A model generated the notes under the pieces. The model was given only the letters and a program-made list of their open reading frames with translations, was not told where the DNA came from and ran no database searches. Made by a program: the position numbers and the translations under genes. Shown piece after piece: positions 18,093 through 26,053 of a stretch of 64,000 bases of DNA. The stretch's first letter is position 1; every line of letters starts with the position of its first letter. Source of the DNA: Alkalitalea saponilacus (GTDB lineage: Bacteria; Bacteroidota; Bacteroidia; Bacteroidales; Marinilabiliaceae); assembly GCF_900168165.1 (NCBI RefSeq), contig NZ_FUYV01000020.1, positions 23,224-87,223 on the forward strand, written 5' to 3'.

Positions 18093-18131
18093 ACGTTTCG
18101 CAAAATAACGAAATGTGTTTGTAATATGCAA
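18093..18131 (-). promoter_or_regulatory. Promoter and operator of the leftward arsenic operon
   Basis: On the minus strand TTG at 18131-18129, a 20-base gap and TTATTTTG at 18108-18101 form a Bacteroidota-type promoter. The -7 box is flanked by CGAAA/TTTCG arms, giving an inverted repeat over 18093-18116 with one mismatch. The layout copies that of the plus-strand ars operator at 10301-10322, but with different arm sequence. Confidence 0.65.
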
Positions 18132-18172
18132 TCTGTTACGTGATTTTTTTAAATAGGTTATAATGTTTTTAA

Positions 18173-18338
18173 ATTTATATTAAATCTGTTTTAAAGATTT
18201 TTAGATGTAAGACATATAAAACGACAGACAAGATTAAACAGAAAACCAGATATATCTGATCGTCTTTTAAACTTATTCTATCTGTCTAATCCCGATTCAT
18301 CGGGATTTATCTTTAATATATATTAAAAACAGTTACTG
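18173..18338. repeat. Dispersed 165-base repeat, copy 1
   Basis: This stretch shares a common order of blocks with 38113-38278: TTTATATTAAA, GATTTTTAGATGTAAGA, the palindrome CAGATATATCTG followed by ATCGTCTTT, and CAGTTACT at the end. The middle differs more. A TCCCGATTCATCGGGA hairpin (about 18290-18305) is present only in this copy. Confidence 0.75.
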
Positions 18339-18360
18339 AGAGTTATTGGTGATTTTAACA

Positions 18361-19005
18361 TTAAAATTCCCAGGCTACCACTTTTCGAAGAATAATAACT
18401 TTATCGCCATCATCATACTCAAGGGAAAAACCAAACTTCTTGCAGATGAACTCAAAAGTTTTGTCATGGAAAAAACAAACATGCGTTTGGTCACGCATGT
18501 ACCACCACTCATTCAGATTTGTGTCGTCTTTCCATCGGTGAGTCATGATGCTAAGAGTTCCGCTGGGAATCAGAAGAGAGGTGATGAGGTTTAACTCCTT
18601 ATATGGCTGAAAGAAGTGTTCAAATGCTTCAGTGGAAATCACGAAGTCGAGCCGCTCATCGGGTAGTTCAGGGAAAAAAAAAGGATCGTAATGGTAACAT
18701 TCAGCACCGGTTTCTTCTAACATTTTTGCCAAAACAGGTTCCGGCCCGCAGCCAAAATCCAGCCCCACCATATCTTTGTCAATATAACTGAGTGATGGCT
18801 CCAATGCCTGATTAAGAGAGTCAACATAACCTTCACATTCAGAGTTGTTGTTATGATGCATGTAGCGTAACTCCTCTTCGTTTGGAGTTGGATGATATGA
18901 CTGATCTTTGTATATCAGATAACATGATGGGCATTTCCAGAAAAGGATGTCGTTAATCCCTATAAATGAAGTAGATTCTTGATTTTTGCAAAGTGGGCAA
19001 GTCAT
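18361..19005 (-). CDS. Zinc-ribbon class I SAM-dependent methyltransferase
   Basis: This 214-residue protein opens with a zinc ribbon (CPLCKNQES, then WKCPSCYLIYKD) and continues with the SAM-binding motif VGLDFGCGPEPVLAKMLEE, FVISTEAFEHFFQPYKELN and GTLSIMTHRWKDD. This order is typical of methyltransferases that act on small molecules or sugar-linked substrates. No partner gene is adjacent, so the substrate is unknown. Confidence 0.88.
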   Translation of the reverse strand: MTCPLCKNQESTSFIGINDILFWKCPSCYLIYKDQSYHPTPNEEELRYMHHNNNSECEGYVDSLNQALEPSLSYIDKDMVGLDFGCGPEPVLAKMLEETGAECYHYDPFFFPELPDERLDFVISTEAFEHFFQPYKELNLITSLLIPSGTLSIMTHRWKDDTNLNEWWYMRDQTHVCFFHDKTFEFICKKFGFSLEYDDGDKVIILRKVVAWEF

Positions 19006-19027
19006 ACAGTTCTATTATTATTGCAGA

Positions 19028-19059
19028 TGAAAGTATCTGACTAAATTTTGCAGGACAAA
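19028..19059 (-). promoter_or_regulatory. Likely promoter of the methyltransferase gene
   Basis: On the minus strand TTTG (19059-19056), a 20-base gap and TACTTTCA (19035-19028) resemble the Bacteroidota promoter; the last base of the -7 box differs from consensus. Confidence 0.4.
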
Positions 19060-19063
19060 ACTA

Positions 19064-19105
19064 CTTGTTTTCGAAGAAAAACAAGCAATAAATTACTTGT
19101 TTTTC
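19064..19105. promoter_or_regulatory. Three alternating CTTGTTTT arms, mutually exclusive hairpins
   Basis: CTTGTTTT (19064-19071), AAAACAAG (19078-19085) and CTTGTTTT (19096-19103) can form either of two hairpins with loops of 6 or 10 bases. The block sits just upstream of the methyltransferase promoter. Confidence 0.5.
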
Positions 19106-19561
19106 AAGTAAATATTCCCAAAAAACATTAACAGGTTTCACATTTAAATACTTCAAGGATAAATGGAATTGGTTGCAATTTTGCATTGAAAGGTTGGTTT
19201 TGGCCTAATTTTAATAGATTTTTAGGCTGCTTCGACGAACTTAGTAAATCGTCTAACGGAACTGAGCCGCCAGGTACAGAATCGAGCCATGCAGAATGTT
19301 TCGATACACAAGTCTATGACTAAATGGCGAGTTCTCCCGAGGCCTCGGGAGCAACTGTAAAACAAATTATAGACACATGAATATCGGTTGAGAAAAGTCG
19401 GCCCTAATTTCCCGTGTCCTATGGAGACCCAACATATAGTATGCATCTTGCCAAAAAACGGACAGGGGTGATTTCTTATCTAGCATATTCAAAGACATCA
19501 ATGGAGGCATAGAAGAAAAACTTTTCACATCCAAAGTTGTTAAATAGGAAAAAACAATGCC
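19106..19561. other. Spacer without supported gene
   Basis: The region holds a perfect 16-base palindrome TCCCGAGGCCTCGGGA (about 19335-19350). A 74-codon open frame on the minus strand (19222-19446) has no signal peptide or recognisable motif and is rich in Cys, Trp and Arg, so I do not call it. The stretch may be decayed coding DNA. Confidence 0.45.
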
Positions 19562-20158
19562 ATGTTCCAATTATTCAAACTTCCATTCGTTGTTCTGATG
19601 CTGTGTGTTATTTCTTTAACCTTGGATGCACAGAACCCCTATTATGAGTTCTTTGAGGAATCTCAAAACATTACGAACATAGGGATGTATGTGCTCGGTT
19701 CATGGGCTTTTGCCAACATCACTTTGGGTGTGAATGGCTGGATGCACTCATCCGGCGATCAGAAATACTTTCACCAGATGAACGCAATGTGGAATGGTGT
19801 AAATCTGGCCATTGCGACATGGTCCATAGCCGGAAGCTATGCCAGAGATATCGCGGGTATGGATGCACAGGATATGCTTTCACATGTTACCGGTCTGGAG
19901 AACCTTTTGTTGATAAATGCCGGGTTGGATTTGGTATATATTGCCGGCGGTTTTGTGTTGCGCCATCAAAGTAAAAAGTCGGAAAAAAGAGCTGATATGC
20001 TGAAAGGCTATGGGAATTCGGTGATATTGCAAGGAGGGTTTCTTCTTGTATTTGACTTAATTCTTTATGGAGTAATTAACAGCCATAAGTTGAATTTCCT
20101 AAATAATCTGGAATTGTCGGTTGGTCCGACAATGGGTCAATTGACTTTTAATTTTTAG
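19562..20158 (+). CDS. Conserved membrane protein (unrecognised)
   Basis: This 198-residue protein starts with a signal-like segment (FKLPFVVLMLCVISLTLDAQ) and has four further hydrophobic stretches, including NIGMYVLGSWAFANITLG, NLLLINAGLDLVYIAGGFVL and VILQGGFLLVFDLILYGVI. Charged turns separate them (HQSKKSEKRADMLKG). I cannot name its family with certainty; similar small Bacteroidota proteins are annotated as DUF6992. It converges on the histidine kinase gene with 24 bases between. Confidence 0.72.
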   Translation: MFQLFKLPFVVLMLCVISLTLDAQNPYYEFFEESQNITNIGMYVLGSWAFANITLGVNGWMHSSGDQKYFHQMNAMWNGVNLAIATWSIAGSYARDIAGMDAQDMLSHVTGLENLLLINAGLDLVYIAGGFVLRHQSKKSEKRADMLKGYGNSVILQGGFLLVFDLILYGVINSHKLNFLNNLELSVGPTMGQLTFNF

Positions 20159-20182
20159 AAAGAGGCCACTACGATTAAAATC

Positions 20183-21673
20183 TTAAACATCAATCGGAAA
20201 AGTGATCAAAAACTTTGCGCCGCCGCCTTCACTGTCATTAATTGATATGGAGCCCTGATGTTTTTCAATGACTCCCTGGGTGATTGCCAGTCCAATGCCC
20301 AAACCAAAATCGCCCCCGGCAGTTTTGGTTGTAAAGCTGGGGTTAAATATTTTTTTCTTTATTTTATCGGGAACGCCGGGTCCGTCGTCGGCAACTTCCA
20401 CCCAAACCTGAGCGTTGGTTGTATTAACTCCGCATGAAATGTATAAGTTTCCGCTATCTTTCATGGCGTCACATGCGTTTATTATCAGGTTTGTCCAAAC
20501 CTGATTTAGCTCGCCAACAAAGCAGTTTATTTCAGGAATTTCTTCCAAATCGAGATGTACTTTTACGCTCTTAAGCCTGTGTCCAAGAATTTGCAGGGTT
20601 TCCCTTATGCCATTGCGAATATCAGCAAGTTCCGGATTCTTGCCTGATTGTCGGCTATAACTTTTAAGGCTTTTAACCAGAAACTCAATTCTGCCGGTTG
20701 AAATGCGTATTCCATTAAGAAAAAGTCCTGATTGATAAGCATCAATCAGCAGGTTAAGCAGTTCTTGTTGCGACTTCTTGCTTGAATACTGCATCAGTCT
20801 TTTTATCAGATCATCGTTCATCTCGGCCACCAGCCTGAGTTTGCTTCTCTGTATATGCGAAAAGACGCCTGCCAGTTTCTTCATGCGTTCTCTCTGCTCC
20901 ACAGAATCGGCGTACTCCCTGCTAAGTCCGGCTTCAAAAAAGTACCTGATTTCCCAAGAGCTGGGTAGTTTCGCTGAACTTTCAATCAATTGGGATAGAT
21001 TTTGTGATAAATAATCCACTGAACGCAACAACGCCGATGCCGGGTTGTTTATTTCATGAGCCAATCCTGCTGTGAGCTCACCCAGCGTTGCCATTTTTTC
21101 TTGCGAAATGTAGGCGTTACGTGTGCGTTCTAACTCTTTGATGACTTTACGTAGATGATTTTTTTCTTTTTCAAGTTCCCTCGTTAATTTTGCCACCTCG
21201 AGGTGAAGTCCCAACATATTGCGGTACCGTTCAGCCAGGTTGGCGAAAATTAAACCATGAAGCGTCCTGCTGATTTCAGGATATTTCGTGTAGAACAGTT
21301 CGAAATTATTGTGGTCAAAAGCCAGGGTTTTGACCCGACTCTGAGCCTTTATGGTGATAAAGATTGGTTCACCGGTTTGGAATGAAAGTAATCCACAAAA
21401 CTCGCCCGGCCCCAGCAATCCGGTATCGGCAGTTATATCTTCACCGTCCTTGTGCTGACTCACCTCTCCCTCTAAAACCACATAGAGGGTTTTGTTGGGC
21501 ATTCCCTCTTCAAGCAGAACATCCCCTTCTTCAAAAGTTTTCAGCAGACTTTTTAGTAATTCTGACTCAGTGATTAACTGGTTTATGTTTTGAACAAAGG
21601 TGTCCTTATCATAAAGGGAGCGGGTGCTTTCCTCAGTAAGATGGAGGGCGCTGTGTTTTTTGGGATAATTCAT
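20183..21673 (-). CDS. Cyclic-nucleotide-binding domain histidine kinase
   Basis: This 496-residue soluble kinase has an N-terminal CAP-like sensor (about 40-140: FEEGDVLLEEGMPNKTLYVV, GPGEFCGLLSFQTGEP), a coiled coil (ELEKEKNHLRKVIKELERTR), the phospho-acceptor helix in GELTAGLAHEINNPASALLR, and a HATPase domain with NLIINACDAM, VADDGPGVPDKIKKKIF and GLGIGLAITQGVI. It follows the response regulator gene by 37 bases on the same strand, so the two likely form a two-component pair. The ligand could be a cyclic nucleotide or none. Confidence 0.93.
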   Translation of the reverse strand: MNYPKKHSALHLTEESTRSLYDKDTFVQNINQLITESELLKSLLKTFEEGDVLLEEGMPNKTLYVVLEGEVSQHKDGEDITADTGLLGPGEFCGLLSFQTGEPIFITIKAQSRVKTLAFDHNNFELFYTKYPEISRTLHGLIFANLAERYRNMLGLHLEVAKLTRELEKEKNHLRKVIKELERTRNAYISQEKMATLGELTAGLAHEINNPASALLRSVDYLSQNLSQLIESSAKLPSSWEIRYFFEAGLSREYADSVEQRERMKKLAGVFSHIQRSKLRLVAEMNDDLIKRLMQYSSKKSQQELLNLLIDAYQSGLFLNGIRISTGRIEFLVKSLKSYSRQSGKNPELADIRNGIRETLQILGHRLKSVKVHLDLEEIPEINCFVGELNQVWTNLIINACDAMKDSGNLYISCGVNTTNAQVWVEVADDGPGVPDKIKKKIFNPSFTTKTAGGDFGLGIGLAITQGVIEKHQGSISINDSEGGGAKFLITFPIDV

Positions 21674-21710
21674 TTTTTAAACCTGATTCAAAATCTCAAT
21701 CTCGCAATTT

Positions 21711-22199
21711 CTAAATAAACCCTTTTGCCCTGATTGCTTCCTGTAATTTTTCCTGATTAAGTACCGACAAATAGGGTAGAAGTTCATCTTCTGTTTCGAT
21801 GACGTAGTCGGTCAGTTCATCAATAACAATCTGAAGCAACTCCTCTTTTTTCCAGGGTTTGGACACATACTGATTAAGTCGTGCTTTGTTTACAGCTTGA
21901 ATGGTATCATCCAGTCCTGCCTGCCCGGTTAGCAATATTTTTCTGGTACTATGAGTGAACTCATCTTTTTGCATTTCAATAAGCAGGTCAACACCCTTAT
22001 CGCCGGGCATGATGTGGTCGCATAGTATGAGTCCAATTCGGTTCCCTTCTTCTTTTATTTCGTTAATTAGTTTGCGGGCATCGCTGGCAGAGGCAGCTCC
22101 TTCGATGGGAAAAAACTCTTCCAATTGCTCCAGATCGCGAATAACAACATCGAGCACTTGTGCCTCATCCTCAACGCAAATAATATAGATATCGGACAT
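21711..22199 (-). CDS. Response regulator (receiver domain only)
   Basis: This 162-residue protein is a receiver domain with acidic pair Glu10-Asp11 (CVEDEAQVLDV), phospho-acceptor Asp61 (LILCDHIMPGDKGVDLL), LLTGQAG and the conserved Lys in YVSKPWKKEEL. A short helical tail (ELLPYLSVLNQEKLQEAI) replaces any DNA-binding output. It lies between the transporter gene and the kinase gene, 12 bases after the former. It may signal by protein contact. Confidence 0.92.
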   Translation of the reverse strand: MSDIYIICVEDEAQVLDVVIRDLEQLEEFFPIEGAASASDARKLINEIKEEGNRIGLILCDHIMPGDKGVDLLIEMQKDEFTHSTRKILLTGQAGLDDTIQAVNKARLNQYVSKPWKKEELLQIVIDELTDYVIETEDELLPYLSVLNQEKLQEAIRAKGFI

Positions 22200-22211
22200 A
22201 ATTCTCGGTTT

Positions 22212-23843
22212 TTAATTAATAATGAAAGGCCAGTATAGTTGCGACAGTGCTAATGTAGCAACAATTCCAATTAATCCAATAACAATTCCCACCTTCACCA
22301 TATCGGGTGTTTTAATAAATCCTGTACTCATGGCAATGGCATTTGGTGGTGTGGATATTGGAAGTAACATAGCCATGTTACAAGCTGCAGCAATGGCCAA
22401 ACTTGATATTACCAAACTAAAACCTTCACCTGCAATACCTGAAGTACCCATGCTTACTGCCAGCGGAATTAGTAACGTTGCGGTAACTGTATTCGAAAGA
22501 AAATTTGAAAGGTTTAAAGCTACCAGCCCAAACACACCAATTAAAACAACCTGAGGAAGAGCATCCCATGAAATGCTTGCAACCAGCCACATGGCAAGGC
22601 CTGTGTTCTCCATGCTAATACCCAGGGCAATACCACCGGCCACCAACCAAAGAACCTCCCAGGGTAATGAGCGGATGTCCTCCTGCTTCATAACTCCTGT
22701 AACGGTTAAGCCTGCTATTGGGAGAAAAGCTACCATGGAGCTTGGGATGCCGTGTGCAGACTCGGTAAACCAGAGCAAAACGGTTGCGGCAAAAAGAAGA
22801 TAGAGTATAATCGCCGGTCGAGATTTGTTAAAATCCACTTTAAGTGAAAGTTTGAATTCACGCAGATTTGTCGGAAAAAGAAATCTCATTGTGAACCATG
22901 CTAGCAATAGAAGCAGGATGACAAGGGGAAGCATCATTACAACCCATGTCCCAAATTCAATGTTTATTCCCTGCTGACCCAGGTTTGCTATTGCAATCGC
23001 ATTAGGCGGAGTTCCAATAGGAGTAGCCATGCCCCCGATATTTGCTGCAATGGGAATACACAGGGCTAAGATAATTCTAAACTTATCTTCTCTTGCTACC
23101 TGCGCAACTATGGGAATGGCCACCGTCATCATCATGGCTGTTGTTGCAGTATTACTCATAAATGCTGATAGCGTTGCCGTAACAACCATTAATCCCAAAA
23201 TTATAAAATTAGGTTTGGTGCCAAATGGTTTAAGTAATACACTTGTTAAGTTTTTATCGAGATTGTATTTTACCGCTGCTCCTGCCAGCATAAATCCTCC
23301 TAAAAACAGAATGATGATGGGGCTGGCCAATGTTCCAAAAAATAGGGAAAATGAGACAGGCTTATATCCAACCAGTTTATGGTTGGCATTGCTGACAATT
23401 TTCGCGTCTGATTGTAATTCGTTGCTTCTTATCTCAACCCAATCGGCACGGTTAAGTATTTTAACATCAATGGCAGTATAGTTTCTGCTATCATTAGCTA
23501 CGTATATTTTTTCACCATCGACTGCTTCAGCTGGTACCAGCCATGAGTCGCTCGTATGTTGCTTTGCGGTTGTGGTTGGCAAACTGGCATCAGAAAAAAC
23601 AACCCCTTGCTGACTTAAGAGTACAACCTGAAGGAAGATGACCAACATGGATGTGGAATAGATTGGAATGGTCTCGAACATCCAAAACACAGCCGCCATA
23701 AGAAATATTCCCAGGGCGATATGTCCTGCATATGACAATCCGTTGAACGTAAAAAACAGGGGTAAACAGAATCCGATTATTCCGAGAATAAGACCTGTAA
23801 GAAATTTAATTTGATTTGATTTTTGTTTGCTTTTTCCGGGCAT
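22212..23843 (-). CDS. DASS (SLC13) family sodium/anion symporter
   Basis: This 543-residue transporter has about 11-12 membrane segments and both signature repeats of the divalent anion:sodium symporters: SNTATTAMMM with IGTPPNAIAIA, and LSNTVTATLLIP with ISTPPNAIAMS. Likely substrates are dicarboxylates or sulfate. An extra hydrophilic insertion (about residues 78-160, QHTSDSWLVPAEAVDGEKIY and following) sits between early membrane segments and is not part of the usual core. It heads an operon with a response regulator and a kinase, suggesting linked sensing. Confidence 0.93.
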   Translation of the reverse strand: MPGKSKQKSNQIKFLTGLILGIIGFCLPLFFTFNGLSYAGHIALGIFLMAAVFWMFETIPIYSTSMLVIFLQVVLLSQQGVVFSDASLPTTTAKQHTSDSWLVPAEAVDGEKIYVANDSRNYTAIDVKILNRADWVEIRSNELQSDAKIVSNANHKLVGYKPVSFSLFFGTLASPIIILFLGGFMLAGAAVKYNLDKNLTSVLLKPFGTKPNFIILGLMVVTATLSAFMSNTATTAMMMTVAIPIVAQVAREDKFRIILALCIPIAANIGGMATPIGTPPNAIAIANLGQQGINIEFGTWVVMMLPLVILLLLLAWFTMRFLFPTNLREFKLSLKVDFNKSRPAIILYLLFAATVLLWFTESAHGIPSSMVAFLPIAGLTVTGVMKQEDIRSLPWEVLWLVAGGIALGISMENTGLAMWLVASISWDALPQVVLIGVFGLVALNLSNFLSNTVTATLLIPLAVSMGTSGIAGEGFSLVISSLAIAAACNMAMLLPISTPPNAIAMSTGFIKTPDMVKVGIVIGLIGIVATLALSQLYWPFIIN

Positions 23844-24014
23844 GTTGCACTATTTTAAAAAGCGCAAATTTACAAAACTAAAAGTTAGCTTAATCTTTTC
23901 GGGACAATCAATTAACCGTAAAAAAAAGGAAATTAGCTTAACTTTCTTTAATTATATGCTTACGACGTATGACGGAACGTATTTCTGATATATCGTGATA
24001 GAGACATGGTATCT

Positions 24015-24272
24015 TCAATTATCACAATCTTCTAATAAGTCTCCAAAACCACTGTTTCTTATAATTTCTGTGGCTTTTTTATAGGCATCCTTATGGAGTT
24101 TGATGCTTATGTTTTCATGGGAAACTGAACCCATGTAAATATTAAGGGCAGAAGATGCCGGATTGTCTGACTGCAATAGCGCATGAATGCCATTCTCTTC
24201 CAGAATGCGTTGAATATTCTCCGCCAGTATCCGGTCTTCCAAATTTGCCAATACTACGATTTCATCAGCCAT
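24015..24272 (-). CDS. DUF2007 (putative signal transducing) protein
   Basis: This 85-residue protein follows the DUF2007 pattern: IVVLANLEDRILAENIQRIL, EENGIHALLQSDNPASS and a final VSHENISIKLHKDAYKKATEI. The fold resembles PII/ACT-like small domains and the role is unknown. It precedes no obvious partner; the next leftward gene is the DASS transporter, 171 bases away. Confidence 0.85.
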   Translation of the reverse strand: MADEIVVLANLEDRILAENIQRILEENGIHALLQSDNPASSALNIYMGSVSHENISIKLHKDAYKKATEIIRNSGFGDLLEDCDN

Positions 24273-24346
24273 AAATTAATTTTAGGTTGTTAATTTTATA
24301 AGGAGATAAGGTTCAGAGAGTAAATATCGGACAATCTATTGGTTAT

Positions 24347-25366
24347 TCAAATAGTTTCCACTGGTAATTGCATTGTTACGCAATGCAATGAGCCATGTTG
24401 CTTTATTAATGGAAGACAATTGATGCCTATGATTTCCCTGTCGGGAAATGCCTTTTTTAATTGGGATAATGCCTCAATATCCAGTTCCGAGCCGTATGTA
24501 GGAACCAGGACAGCATGATTGATAATCAGGAAATTGGCGTAGGTAGCCGGAAGTCTCTCTCCATGGAAAAAAACTTCCTTTGCCATTGGCAAAGGAATAA
24601 GCTGATATGGTTCGCCATCGGCTTTCCTGAGTTGAATCAATTCTTCTTCCATTGCTTTAAGTGCCTGAAAGTGCTCATCTGAAGCATCGCTGCATTTTAC
24701 GTATGCAATGGTATCTGGATTGCAAAAGCGTGCCAGCGTGTCAATGTGGCTGTCGGTATCATCACCGGCCAGGTATCCATTGTTTATCCAGAGAACTCTT
24801 TTCAGTCCCAGTTTCTGAATGAGATATCCCTCTATTTGCTCTTTATTCCACTCCCCGTTTCGGTTTGGTGACAACAGGCATTCACTGGTGGTCAGCAGTG
24901 TTCCTTCTCCGTCGGACTCCAATGCACCACCTTCAAGAACAAAATTGAGACGGTTTTTGTATCGAACATCTTTTGCGAAAACGTCCTTACGGAATAAACT
25001 TCCTGTAATCAGGTTGTCCTTATCAGCTGCAAATTTCAGACCCCAACCATTGAATTTAAAATCGAGGCAAACAGGCTTATTATCCTCAAAAATGATAATT
25101 GGACCGAAGTCTCGTGCCCATGTGTCATTTGTGTCTGTCACAATGGTAATCAGGTTGTTGCCAAACTTTGAGGATAGTGCTTTTCCAGTCGGTTCATCCG
25201 GAACCAGAAGCAGTACTTTTTCAAAAGGAAGTATGGATTTTATGATTTCAGAGAAACAGACCTGAACTTCCTCAAGCATGTAGTCCCAATCGGTGTTTTT
25301 ATGTGGCCAGGCCATAAGAATGGCGCTTTGAGGCGCCCATTCGGCAGGGAAGTGTCTTGTTGTCAT
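24347..25366 (-). CDS. aguA: Agmatine deiminase
   Basis: AguA converts agmatine to N-carbamoylputrescine in polyamine synthesis. The 339-residue protein has the family start EWAPQSAILMAWPHKNTDWD, then DTNDTWARDFGPI, FKFNGWGLKF, NFVLEGGALESDGEGTLLTT, NGYLAGDDTDSHIDTLARF with the catalytic His, and the catalytic Cys329 in GSLHCVTMQLP. It lies four bases after the DUF4268 gene. No carbamoylputrescine amidase gene is seen nearby. Confidence 0.96.
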   Translation of the reverse strand: MTTRHFPAEWAPQSAILMAWPHKNTDWDYMLEEVQVCFSEIIKSILPFEKVLLLVPDEPTGKALSSKFGNNLITIVTDTNDTWARDFGPIIIFEDNKPVCLDFKFNGWGLKFAADKDNLITGSLFRKDVFAKDVRYKNRLNFVLEGGALESDGEGTLLTTSECLLSPNRNGEWNKEQIEGYLIQKLGLKRVLWINNGYLAGDDTDSHIDTLARFCNPDTIAYVKCSDASDEHFQALKAMEEELIQLRKADGEPYQLIPLPMAKEVFFHGERLPATYANFLIINHAVLVPTYGSELDIEALSQLKKAFPDREIIGINCLPLIKQHGSLHCVTMQLPVETI

Positions 25367-25370
25367 TTAT

Positions 25371-25835
25371 TTACTCGTTCAGGTTGCTTTGCAAATAATC
25401 TTTTACCTCCAAAAAAGCTTGTTCCATCTTCATCATTTTATCAATCAGGAAGTAAGTCATATCGGGCCACAAATCCTTGTTTAAAATATCCCCGGGACAC
25501 TCGGTGTAAACCCGGCAAACCATTTCGCCGGTGGGCTTTTCGTAAGTAAAGTCCCAAATCAGCGGTTCTCCAAATTCAGCTTCAAACAGAGTCTTGGCTG
25601 CTTCAAGTTTTTCAAAAAGTTGCAATCTGCGCCCCTCTTTGGTATGGTTTATTTCCAAAGCAACACGAGCCTTCTCCCTGTCCACATCAAAACGAAGGTC
25701 TAAGCCTTTAATACCGGTATTATCAAATATCCAGAACTTTTTACGACCCTTCTGTCCCGGAAGCCGGCGTGTTTTATTGTTCAGCTTTTGCCAGAATTCT
25801 ATTCTTACCTCTTTGGCTTCCTCTTTGTTGAACAT
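25371..25835 (-). CDS. DUF4268 family protein
   Basis: This 154-residue protein matches the DUF4268 pattern: FWQKLNNKTRRLPGQKGRKKF, DNTGIKGLDLRFDVDREKAR, EINHTKEGRRLQLFEKLEAAK and WDFTYEKPTGEMVCRVY. DUF4268 domains also occur as C-terminal parts of PD-(D/E)XK nuclease-like proteins, but here the domain stands alone. It lies just upstream of aguA and is probably co-transcribed. Function is unknown. Confidence 0.85.
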   Translation of the reverse strand: MFNKEEAKEVRIEFWQKLNNKTRRLPGQKGRKKFWIFDNTGIKGLDLRFDVDREKARVALEINHTKEGRRLQLFEKLEAAKTLFEAEFGEPLIWDFTYEKPTGEMVCRVYTECPGDILNKDLWPDMTYFLIDKMMKMEQAFLEVKDYLQSNLNE

Positions 25836-25910
25836 TTCTGCTGTGTTTTGAATAAATTGTTTTTATGAGTTGAGGTTGATAGGCTATTAGGTCGTTAGGT
25901 GTTTTAGGCC

Positions 25911-26007
25911 TTAACCACAAAGGGCACGAAGAAGGCACAAAGGTCACTATGGCTAACTTAAAACATCGCGTACTTGGTGGTTCTCTCTGTGTTCTTTGTG
26001 GCTAAAA
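25911..26007. repeat. Degenerate ACCACAAAG...CTTTGTGG inverted repeat
   Basis: The left part TTAACCACAAAGGGCACGAA and the right part TGTGTTCTTTGTGGCTAAAA form a long imperfect dyad between the DUF4268 gene and the porin gene. A related block lies at 41463-41567. Confidence 0.65.
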
Positions 26008-26053
26008 AATTATCAATCTTAAAATTCTGAAATTATCTCTTTAAATCAAAATA

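Noticed and set aside
19222..19446. 74-codon open frame on the minus strand
   Set aside because: It has no signal, domain or conserved pattern and spans a palindrome; it may be decayed DNA but is not supported as a gene.
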